DNA of 64,000 nucleotides from Reticulascus tulasneorum (taxonomy: Eukaryota > Ascomycota > Sordariomycetes > Glomerellales > Reticulascaceae), in contig LSAX01000003.1 of assembly GCA_001557505.1 (NCBI GenBank), forward strand, positions 3,472,001-3,536,000, in the 5' to 3' direction. Numbering within the stretch: position 1 is the stretch's first letter; each line of letters begins with the position of its first letter. The notes under the pieces are model-generated. The model was not told where the DNA came from, ran no database searches, and saw nothing but the letters and a program-made list of their open reading frames with translations. Of the stretch, positions 22,489-32,344 are shown one piece after another. The position numbers and the translations under genes were made by a program.

Positions 22489-23555
22489 GTGACTGCGGTC
22501 TACGTTTTGTTTCTTGGGGATGGCGTTTACTGGTGGGCGGTGATACCTGGTCTGGGAATGGGATGGTAAACCCCCCCCCTTACTCAATGCATTTTTTTCT
22601 TTCTTCTTCTTGGGCTGTAGGCACCATTATTCCCAGATGAGACCTTCGTGACCTCTGTAGTAATTCAGCCCATTCTACGTAAATCGTATCGTCTACGCAA
22701 TGTCCGACTCCTGGGCAGAATTTCACTGCCCTACACAGCCCCAGGCACGGGAATCGCGAGTGGTGAACGAACGGGAAGATTACAGCTCCCAACCCTCCAG
22801 GCTCCTAATTACGTAGAACAATGTTCCACAGTGCTTCTTCTGCATCGGGCAAACGGGAGGGCGCGAGGGCTTGCTTGCCCATCTCGATTGGCGTCGGGGA
22901 GATAAGGGCCATCGTCACGCTGAACTGTCTCTGGTCCCACTGCCACTCTACTACTAACGTGGGTAGTCCGCCCTTCAATGCGCCTGGGGCAGCTGGCACG
23001 CTGGGTATTACTGGGTACTGGTCCCGAAGATGCCACAATCCCAGGCACACGAACCCGGCCCCACTTATGCACAGCCCCGCCGCGGGTGGCTTACCCGTCT
23101 CCCATTGGTCGATATTCGCTTCGCAAACCGACCGTATTGCCCGTATCGCGACATTTTGACTTTTCAGAGCGAGGCGATGCTTCTTTCAGCGTTTCGACAT
23201 GTGGGGCCTGGCAGATCAACCCCAAACCCGCCTCTGGCACCCTTTCAAGGCGCCCTTTTTTGTTCCCGCAGGTTGGGCATGTGGACGCCTGGCCTGTTAG
23301 CGGTCTGAGCCTCATGCACCCGTTCGCGGGGGGTTATAGGGAATGGAGCTAAGCTGGTGCTGGACCGTATTCGTCGGTTCGTGGGTTTCGTGTGTAACGT
23401 GGTGTCGTGGGCAGGGTTGTATAAGAGGAGTGGTTTTTCGCGGTGGATGATTCTGTGTATCTGGAGGAACAAGTAGACGAAACAAACTATTGAATAAACT
23501 TGCCGATCATCGCGGACATCACGAACATCACGAACCACGAGCATAATATCAGAGA
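22489..23555. other. Intergenic region
   Basis: Between two plus-strand genes. It holds the Zn2Cys6 3' UTR and the promoter of the 328-residue unknown gene. Open frames overlap on several strands without coding character. Nothing else is seen. Confidence 0.5.
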
Positions 23556-24542
23556 ATGACTTCATCCACACTCATCCACAGGAGCTCGCACTCCCGCGCC
23601 CAATCCACATCCTCCTCCAAAGCCCCGTCTCTCCCTCCAGACTACGCTTCGGAGCACAACATCGAGCTCGACGTCCTCACGCCTTTCACCACGTCCAGCG
23701 CGTCGCTGCCCACCTATGATGACGCAATAGACGAACAGGCCGCGGCCGAGTCGGCTTCCTCGTCTTCCACAGCAGGCTTCCACCCCACCCGCCACCTCCA
23801 GATCTACACCCCTGGCAAACCCTGGCTCAGCCTGCCGCTATCCGTGCCCCGGGACCCGATCCCCATTTACGACATCACGCCGACGGGCCAGCTGGGCGAT
23901 GTGGCGTATACCTCGTGCCGCTTCGCGCGCAACAGCGGGACCAGCTACCTCGTCGTTGGAGACGATCCCGCGCATGTCCCCGTGGCCACGACGACATACC
24001 GCTTCGGGCCGGGCAAGCCGCCAAAGCTCCGACTGATCGGCCCCAGCTCGCCCTCCAACTTCATCTCCTCCCCCTCGTCCCCCTCCTCGTCCGCAGGCCC
24101 AGAGCTCGGCCCGCATGACGCCGAGTTCGAAATCTCAGGCAAATCCCTCGCCTCGCGCTCCGTGGCCCTCCGCACGCCCTACGGCACCTTCGAATGGCGC
24201 TACGCCTCGCGGGGCGAGCGCAAGGCCGCCGCCGCCGACTCGCTGCTGGTGTGCGAGCGGGTCGTGGTCGTCGCAAAGGCCGGCGGCGGCAAGGAGGAGC
24301 ATCGCACGCCGGTAGCGCAGCTGGTGCGCAACGACGAGCTGCGCAGCCCCGGCAGCGGGCGGAGCACGGCGGGCAACGGCGGCCGGCTGATGGTGGACCT
24401 GAGGGAGTGGAGCGACGCCAAGGGCGACGGGGAGATGGTGGAGCGGATGGTGGTCTCGAGCGCCCTATGCATGCTGAAGAAGGAGGTGGACCGCCGCAGG
24501 GTGCATCAGATGATCATAATTGCGGGCGGCGCGAGCGGGTGA
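23556..24542 (+). CDS. Conserved-type fungal protein of unknown function (328 aa)
   Basis: A single exon with high GC at third positions. The N-terminal about 75 residues are Ser/Thr/Pro-rich and acidic, with an LPTYDDAI motif like the PPxY-like or adaptor-binding segments of membrane-adaptor proteins. The rest (about 80-328) looks like one folded domain rich in beta-strand-type segments: W-L-S-L-P-L, SYLVVGDD, FEISGKS, YGTFEWRYA. It ends in an amphipathic helix and a small hydrophobic IIIAGGASG tail. This beta-rich core plus a final hydrophobic helix recalls tubby-C-terminal/LURP-one-like domains, but that is a structural hunch. No catalytic motif or signal peptide is seen. The stop lies about 170 bp from the convergent FGGY kinase stop. 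Confidence 0.75.
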   Translation: MTSSTLIHRSSHSRAQSTSSSKAPSLPPDYASEHNIELDVLTPFTTSSASLPTYDDAIDEQAAAESASSSSTAGFHPTRHLQIYTPGKPWLSLPLSVPRDPIPIYDITPTGQLGDVAYTSCRFARNSGTSYLVVGDDPAHVPVATTTYRFGPGKPPKLRLIGPSSPSNFISSPSSPSSSAGPELGPHDAEFEISGKSLASRSVALRTPYGTFEWRYASRGERKAAAADSLLVCERVVVVAKAGGGKEEHRTPVAQLVRNDELRSPGSGRSTAGNGGRLMVDLREWSDAKGDGEMVERMVVSSALCMLKKEVDRRRVHQMIIIAGGASG

Positions 24543-24712
24543 GAGTGAGGGTTTGCTGGAATGGTTTTTCTTATACCCCCTTTGTTATAGAGCTGGCCGG
24601 GCATTTATAGAACAACTTTTTTGTATCACTGCAGATAGATTTGTTCCCCCACCAAAGTCATAATTTCAGAAATCCTCTATTATAATGTTATAAAACTCAG
24701 CCCCCTGCCCCC

Positions 24713-26751
24713 CTATTTCGCAAGCCACTTGTCCACCGCCTCGTCAACCACCCTCCTGTACTCCTGCTGCGTCCGGCACTGCTCCAGGAACACGGTGTAC
24801 TTGGCGTCCAGCAGCAGCTTCTCTCCCTTGTTCACGCCCGGCTTGACCAGGCGGCCGGGCTTGCTCATGCGGTCCATGATGTCCCACAGGCCCTCGCTGG
24901 AGCCGTCCTCGCGGGCGGAGGCGGCCTTGGCGCCGAGCATGGCGGCGCCGTGGACGACGGCGGCGTTGACGTAGCGCGGGATCAGCACGGGCATGTCGCA
25001 GACGGTGGCCATCAGGTCCATCAGCACGGGGTTCTGGCACTGGCTGCCGGACATGAAGATGCTGGAGATGGAGTGGCCGGCCGAGTTCATCGTGTCGACG
25101 ATCTGCCGCGTCTGCATGGCGATGAACTCCATCGTGGCGTAGTAGTAGAGCGCCAGGTTGTCGGTGCTCTTGTCGCTGCTGAGCCCGATCACGGCGCCCT
25201 TCATGTTCGCGTCCGCCACCGGCGAGCGGTTGCCCCAGAGGTCGCCGTAGAGGAAAAAGTGGCGCGCCAGGTACGAGATGGACGGCGCGTGCGTCTTGTC
25301 GGCCATGTGCTGCAGGTGCGCGTTGAGGAAGTCGTAGATGTTCTTGTCCTCCGCCAGGGCGAGCGCCGACGTCTCCGAGAATGCGGGATGCACATCCAGG
25401 ATATGGCGCAGCAGCTCGCCGGTGGCGGATTGGCCGCCCTCCGCCATCCAGTAGTCGGGTAGTAGGACGTCCCGGTACGGACCCCAGACGCCGTTGACGA
25501 ATACCGCCTCCTTGGACATGGCGAGATGGCAGGTCGATGTCCCCGCTACTGCCGCCAGGCGCGTGAAGGCCTGCGACAAGTCGTTCTTGGGTGCTTCGCC
25601 GTCGAGGTGGTCAGGGGAGAGCTCGACCTTGGCTCCGACCGTGCCAATCCACCCGGCATAGGCGTCAATCACGCCGCTGCCCACTGCAATACCTGCAGGG
25701 AGGCCTAGCTCTGCACCAGCTTTCTCGCTCAGCGTGCCAACCAGCTCGCCGGCGCTCAGGTATTTTCCATTCTGTCACGAGTCAGTCTCATAATCCCGCG
25801 AAGAACGACACGCAATGAAATAGGCTCACCACCCCGTTGACTCCTCCGACCCTCTTGAAGTCGTCCTTGACAAGGTCGCCGAGGCCAATGGACTCGTAAA
25901 AGTCCTCCTGCCAGCCCTTGACGCTGCCGTCCACGCCGACAGGTACATAGCCCTGCTTGCACACGGTGCTGCAGAAGCTCCTCGTCTCGGTGCCGGTCGC
26001 GAGATGCGTCAGCGCATCCGCCAGGTCGTAGAACTTGCAGCGGTCGAAAAGCTCGGCGGGCATGTTGTTCTTGAGCCACAGCACCTTGGGTATCTCCATC
26101 TCGATGCTCATCTTGCCCCCGACGTACTTGAGCAGGTTGTGGTCCGTGGAGTTGATCTTCTCCGTCTCTTCGACCGGGCGATGGTCAAGCCATAGTATGA
26201 CGTTCCGGTCGTTGCCATCGTTGGCGAAGTCGGGCCCGGTTACTGGCACGGGCTCGTCTGTGTCGTGGGAGAAGACGGCCAGGGAGCAGGTCGCGTCGAA
26301 GCCTAAGCCCTTGATCTTGCTGACGTCAACAACGGATTCCGCGATAACTCGCTTGACACATAAGCAGATGCAGTTCCAGATGTCGGTTGTGGATTGTTCC
26401 TGTCGTTGATTTAGCTCCCCAACCGTGTGTAGACAAGTCCTCGACCGTGGTGGCCCTTACATAGTATCCAACTTCTGGTTGCCATAGCTTGATGACCTCG
26501 GAGGCGAGAGCTTTGATGTCTCCGGTCGAGTCTATGATACAGGCTCTGGCGGATCCCGTGCCAACATCAACACCGATATAGTGGTCCTGGCGCATGTGTC
26601 AATGGGTTTCATCCTGGCACCGAGCAAGCTAGGACGGTCGGAAGAGCGGCTTACGAGAACTTGAGGAGGTCTATCGAGGAGAGTTAGCGGGATGCCCTTC
26701 AACAGCGACGGCGCAAAATTGGGGTGAGACGCAGGGACGAACTCACTCCAT
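24713..26751 (-). CDS. FGGY-family pentulose/ribulose kinase
   Basis: Five exons on the minus strand give 591 residues: 26751-26747, 26670-26655, 26586-26461, 26399-25830 and 25771-24713. The first two are only 5 and 16 nt; together they encode MEPPQVL and join in frame to DHYIGVDVGTGSARA, the phosphate-1 motif of the ASKHA fold. Other family marks are ILWLDHRP, GSGVIDAYAG with the putative catalytic Asp, and the C-terminal GSQCQNP and GAAMLGA. The length and motifs match the FGGY/YDR109C-type D-ribulose kinases, which phosphorylate a free ketopentose with ATP in the cytosol, probably as sugar salvage or metabolite repair. The nearest in-frame ATG downstream (26595) would give MRQDHYIG, but it lies inside what looks like an intron ending in CAG. 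The spliced start is therefore preferred. Confidence 0.9.
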
Positions 26752-28737
26752 GCTTCGCGCTCATCTGGTCCTTGATGCTTCCGTGATAAATGTCTTGCCT
26801 AGCTATCAGATATTTTGTTTCCCGCAGGTTTCTTACAAGACTAGCAAGCTGAGCTAAATAAGAATGGACCCTCATCTGTGGCCTCCGACCTGGGCACCGT
26901 TCTCCAAAGCTCAACGACCTGTTGCCTCTCATCTTTTACCCCTCCATATGCATATCCATCCCACCAAACCCACAACCAAAGTGGGGGACGTCGACCGCAT
27001 GATGTAACTCGCCCTCGCATCGGCTAATGATATTCGCTGGAAAAAGCTTCGTGTAAGCTAAACAAAAATGGGGGGGGAGGGGTAAAATTTGGGGCATAAG
27101 AGGGGCAATAACCCGACGCTACGCCAGAGACCCTTATTAGTTCGTACTGCGTAGTAGTAAACTCGCCATGTTCTGGAACGAACTCTGGAGACGATACGGG
27201 GATGCTACGGGGGATGCTACGGGGGGATAATGGAATGCATGTGCAGTGGGGGCCCCTTGCATTGGCTTTGCCCCGTGGAGTCGCGATCCGAGTCCAACTA
27301 ATTATCAGGAACCTAACCAAGAGTCTTACACAGTATGCGCCGCACTCTGTGTCCTTCATGTATACATTTGACATCCAACACAGGTCCAAGATTACCTGCA
27401 ATTGGAGGCGAGAACCTTTCAAAATAGCTGCTGGGACGATGTGTTTTCAGATCTCCGTGATCGGAGTGCGTCTATCGTTTCTCCCTCCACGGTAGGTAAG
27501 TTAAGGAGTGTGTGCTACAATAGCCACAAAGAAGACAAATACCAAACTCGCGTACAAAGTAAACAGAATCGCATCATATCTCAAGGTATGCTAGAAACTA
27601 TTAAAACCGGCCTACATCTAATACCGCAATACTTAAAATGCAGTCTGCCCAGAAGTTCGATCAACATGTAATGGGTTCTATGAAATAGAGGGTAGCTGTC
27701 ACGTACGGTACGTAACTTAATATGAGGTTTAGTTGACACCTTTCTGTTTGCCCGAATAACTGTAGGCAACTCTATTACCTCAGATAGCCATTTGCAGAAC
27801 TTCCCAATCTATGCTCGTAACCACAACCCAGTTGCCGCCGGCGCGAACCTGCTCACATGGCCGTCTGCGTACAGTGAAAAGCGGCTCGGCTACTGTCCCA
27901 GACCACCCAGCTACCTAACTATAGCACCACCAACCCAGCGACGAAGCAAGCATTAGAACGACCCTTCAATCCTTACCGACGTGAAGGACACGAAGCAAAA
28001 TTATTTTTTGGCATCTCGATGTCTTGATTCAGGATAGCGTAGACGATATCCGCCGGCTGGCCCCCCGTCGGCTCGCAAGCGAAGGCTATTGGTGGGAACG
28101 TGGAGGGGATCCCCCGCCAAATGCCCGACAGGCTGGGAAATATCCGGGGTATCGACTGCGGAGGGGACGCCGGTTCGGGCGGCGCTGTCAGAGCGGGTCG
28201 AATCGATGTCGTAGCTTCTGTTCTCGCGAGGAGCGAGGAGTGAGGTGGGTAGCTGGGGAGGAACCTGGTGGATTTAGCAAGGTGTTTGACTTCGCTGTGT
28301 TGAGTAGCACGGGTGGAGTCAACTCTGCGATCACAGAAGATGAACGTGATGATCTAAGATTTGCTCAAAGGGTATACTGATTACAGCGAATTTAGAGCCT
28401 AAAATCAGGAGAAGAGACGTCACTCTTTCATACTGTAATAGTCTTTGTAGTCATAGTCGTTCTGTTCTGTACTGCCGCGGTTTGGACAATGCCGATATTC
28501 TCGGGTCCGCTGTTTGGAGCCTCCTCCGTCCCCTCATCTGCTCCAATTCAATCGCTGGACATAATTATGTATGTAGTGCTCCCTGTTAGTCGTAAAGAAT
28601 ATCCCCATCCCATCATGCTCGGCGTATCCACAGCCCCCCGGATCCAGTTATAGACCAGACCAATTGCTTCGTTCCAGTCCCTCGTTCCCATCATGATCAT
28701 GGACCGGCCGTAACCATCGTTTCATTCCGTAATTTCA
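26752..28737. other. 2-kb intergenic region
   Basis: Upstream of the minus-strand sugar kinase and downstream of the minus-strand 743-residue gene. A 118-codon frame at 28024-28380 opens with TTG and lacks features. Nothing else is supported. Confidence 0.5.
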
Positions 28738-31216
28738 TCAATCATCGTCATCATCTGCATGGCCCTCAACAAGGACCACCACCGTCAGTGTTGCCGCGTA
28801 AGCCTCGCGAATAGCACACGCCATGCTGGGCCAGTTAGCTTCCTCCCAAGGTGCGACGGGGAGAGTGTAAGTGAGACTCACCATGTCTTCCTGAAATCCG
28901 CAATCACGGCGCTCAGTCCCCAATGCGAGCACCACGCCCTCGCCAATACCTCATTATCCCTGACGCCAAAAGCCTCGATGACTAGAACCCGCTCTTCGTC
29001 ATCATGCTCATTACTGAGGACCGACTTCGTCGTCGTCGGCCCAATCGCAGGGCTTGATCGTGAGCTCTGGGTGCTGTGCGCATTGCTACCGTAGATACCG
29101 CCCCAGTCCTTGATCCCGACGATCTCGTCTGCTTTCACGCTCTTGTAGACGTAGTCAAAGAACAGCGGATGCGGTCCGTCCGAACACGGCCATGCTGAAA
29201 TGAAGGAGACGTCGTAGGTGAGGCGCAAGGGCCACGACACCCCGTCGATTGCGAATTGGACCGTGGCATCGAACCATTTCGGACCCGTCTCTTGGGTTCT
29301 ATCGGAAACAGCCTTGAAGCTGAGCAGCTCTATGCGCACAGTGTCGACAATGTCGTCAGCATCCGGCCCCACGAGCTTGTATTCCTTTACCGGGAACACT
29401 TCCGCCGGCGGACCAAGGGGGTCGGACCTCTCGCTCATAGATCCAACGTCCTCGGGTGTTATCCGCTGCAATGGTCTCCGGCAGCGAATGCGAGCGATCT
29501 GGCTCCGGCCGAGATCTGCCGTTGGGCGGCCGGGACCAACCCAGCCGGCGACGTCGTGGCAGGTCGGGGCCAGGACTTTGCCCACGACCGAGGTTGCGGA
29601 CCAGTACGTATAGCTATTACGATACTGGAAGCCACAATGGGGATGGAGGTGGGTCAGGAGTGCGAGGTCGTCGGTTGCTTTGTCGGGGTCGATGTCGATG
29701 AGCGTGTTCATCATGAGAAACGGGAAAGTTGGCTAACCCAGGTTAGCCCAGCTGCACCACAACTGATCCACAGTAATCATCGAGGACTTACCCCGGGAAG
29801 CACGAGCCCGCTGAAGAAAGCTAGCGCGTCCGAGCTGATGATATCCAAAGTATTGTCTGCGTCCCTCTGCTTCATCTTATCCAGCGTGTCCGCCAGATTC
29901 GGCCATTTCATCATCTGCGCAAACCGCTTAAGCATCTTGGTTTGCCGCCTCTTCAGCTTATATCGTAATTTAACTAAGGAGACATCAGCAACAGAACGGC
30001 ATACCCAGTCAAAAGTCCGAACACTCACCTTGATCGGCCGTCTTGCCGTAATCCTCAATCCTCACGTTCTCCCTCCACCGCCTCGCCACCGCCAGGTTCC
30101 ACTGGATCGTCGGCGGAATCTGCGGCAGCAGCTTCTCCTTGGCCCACTCGGCGTGATGTCTCGAGTTGATCCGCAGATCGAGCTCCATGCTGAGCAGCAG
30201 CTGGTGGAAGAACTTCAAATACTGCTGGTGATTCGTGTGCCCCGTGTCGAAGATGAAGCGCGTGATGACCTGGTTCTTCGGGACAGTGAAGTCGATCCAG
30301 TCCGGCCGCGACAGAACCATGATCAAATCCGTAATCTGCTTGTCCAAAGTCTTGTGCGGGTTGAGGATCTTGTCTGGATCGCGCAGGAAGCGCCGATACA
30401 GGCTCTTGTACATCCAGTCCTCGTCGCCGTCCTCCAGCCCCGACTCAAGCTCCTTCAAGCGTTCGAATATTCGATTCAGATCGACCTCCCGCGGCGTGAT
30501 GCCCGGGTCCCGAAGTGCAATGGTCGGCGGCAGCACGCTGGAAAGGGCGGCCCATTCGTTCAAAGTGATGGTGCCAGGTCGTTGCCCGAAGTAAAATGAA
30601 TAGCTAGGCTGCTCCAGCGTCTCCCATGGGTACATGGCCGGCCCAGAGCCCTGAATCCGTAGAGTCATGAGCTGCGACATGTTCTCGTGAGCATTGGCAA
30701 TATCCGTCTCGTCGCCCCTGTTTCCGGCGGACGTTGTGAACAGCGCATAGTAATGATCAGAAGCGTGAGGGATCGGCCGCTTGTGGCCCTTGTGAGCGGG
30801 CACACCTCTAGAGATGAGCTCCATGGCGTGGCCAAGTGTCAGTTCTTCCTTGCTCGACATGCCGGACGGCGGCCATTCCGTCAAGGGAAGCTGGTCGTGG
30901 ACCCGGCCACTGGAATCCCCGCGACCCTTCCCCTTGGCAGACGCGGGATCCGATTTTCGAGGTCGGCGACGGGAACTATTTATCTCATCCGGCGGCGGTG
31001 TTCGCCGCCTGCGGAGCATAGCATCGCCATCGCTGGCCCGACGAGGCGGGTCTTTGTCCTGTCGGGGTAGTCAGCAAGGCTAGGCTCTCATGAGGGCCTA
31101 CTGGGGGACAGTGAGGCAGGGAGGAAATCGCGAACTAGTTTCCCGGGCTTCGTGGCGGCGCTGCTACTACGGAACAGGTTGCCCCAGAAGCCCTTCTTCT
31201 CCTTGCTATCGGCCAT
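28738..31216 (-). CDS. Uncharacterised fungal protein (about 743 aa)
   Basis: Modelled exons are 31216-31136, 31058-30029, 29973-29792, 29732-28882 and 28825-28738. The last four join through clear 55-59-nt introns. The first exon (MADSKEKKGFWGNLF) is less certain: the in-frame donor is GTTCGC, whereas a stronger donor, GTAGGC at about 31096, shifts phase, so translation could instead begin near 31019. The N-terminus is basic, Ser/Arg-rich and probably disordered. Residues about 100-400 form an alpha-helical domain with conserved-looking runs such as RPDWIDF, FIFDTGHTNH and FHQLLLSMELDLRI. The C-terminal half (about 430-700) is mixed alpha/beta and ends in an acidic GHADDDDD tail. No transmembrane helix or catalytic motif is visible. 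I do not recognise the family. Confidence 0.75.
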
Positions 31217-32344
31217 GGCTCATTGGGAAAGTGACGAAGACAATACTGGTCTTAAGCAACTAGAAGTCCGGATGAGCGTGAATTCATGTTCAGGCGTTGC
31301 GACGGGAAGTGAGATGCCCCAGTGTCGTCACTGAGTGTGGCTGCGCAAACGTGCGGTGCAAATGGAATGTGTGTCTTGTTGCAGGCAGCTACCCGATCAG
31401 GCATCGGCCCTAGACAGTGTTTGAAACTAGAAAAAAAGGCGACTCGAGAGGAGATGCAAAGCCAGATGTGTGGGCGTCTATGTTCTATGAGTGTCTGGGG
31501 TAATTGCAGCCGGTAAAAGCTTGAGTATGTTCATTCGCAGTCGAGGTCCTCATGCGCCACTTTTGGAGACGATGACCAGGAGACCGGGTTGGTCGAGGAG
31601 AGGCTGTAGGTAGGGGTACTAGTCAATTAGTACGGTTCCCTTACTACCTACGACGCACTACGTAGTGTGTCAATTAGTTTGAAAAAGAATAGAGATGGTG
31701 GGTGGATTTTCGGCATGGTCGTGCATGTATCGTCTTCATGCTCTGGTGGCTGCATTCGGTCAGTGGCTGGCGGCCGCGAACTTTTAGTGCCCAACCAGCC
31801 TTCTGAAACAGGGTGTGTGATATGCATGAAGGACTGAGAGATGGGATGCCATGTGAGAGAGAGGGCGAGCATCCAGTCAATCCAACCTCCTCCAACTATT
31901 CTGCCACCTCGTCTCAGTGCCCAAAGAAGGGAAAGCCTGGATTTCATTCGTTGTCAGCGAACAAATTCTACGTTTCCTGATTTCCCATTACTTCATCCTC
32001 TTCTCACGGCTGTCCACGTCGCCAAATACCAGGCAGTCGCACTTTTCTATTGGAAACCCGACAATGTCTATTCTTGAATCGAGACTTCTCCTGCTTTACA
32101 ATACGGCTGTGAACCGGACGCTCAAATAAAAACCCAACTCAATTATGCCTGACCATTCTGCGTACCAGAAACCCATGAATCCCACTTATGAATGCTTCCA
32201 TTCAAGCACTGCGTGCTAAGTAGCGTAGCTCATAATGCCGTAACCAGTGCCACCATATCCATTCTCATAGAACATGTTCTCAGTCCCTAAACCCACCTTC
32301 AATCAGAGTACAGGATAATTACCGTTGCGCTTCGTATGACATGA
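31217..32344. other. Intergenic region
   Basis: This lies between two minus-strand genes and holds the promoter of the 743-residue gene and the VTC4 3' UTR. A TCAATTAGT direct repeat flanks a 12-bp palindrome near 31.65 kb. No gene is seen. Confidence 0.5.
31623..31678. repeat. 9-bp direct repeats flanking a 12-bp palindrome
   Basis: TCAATTAGT occurs at 31623-31631 and again at 31670-31678. The palindrome CACTACGTAGTG lies between them at 31656-31667. The layout resembles a target-site duplication around a tiny (38-bp) insert or excision footprint, but it may be chance. Confidence 0.4.

Noticed and set aside
20890..26751. Zn2Cys6 regulator, unknown protein and sugar kinase as a gene cluster
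   Set aside because: No backbone biosynthetic enzyme, transporter or shared regulatory motif is seen; ordinary neighbours.
29256..30599. 447-codon plus-strand frame opposite the 743-residue gene
   Set aside because: It crosses three introns of the minus-strand gene and opens without a typical start; a compositional shadow.
31656..31667. Perfect palindrome as a terminator or operator
   Set aside because: Too short and without U-tract; eukaryotic context makes a bacterial-type terminator irrelevant.
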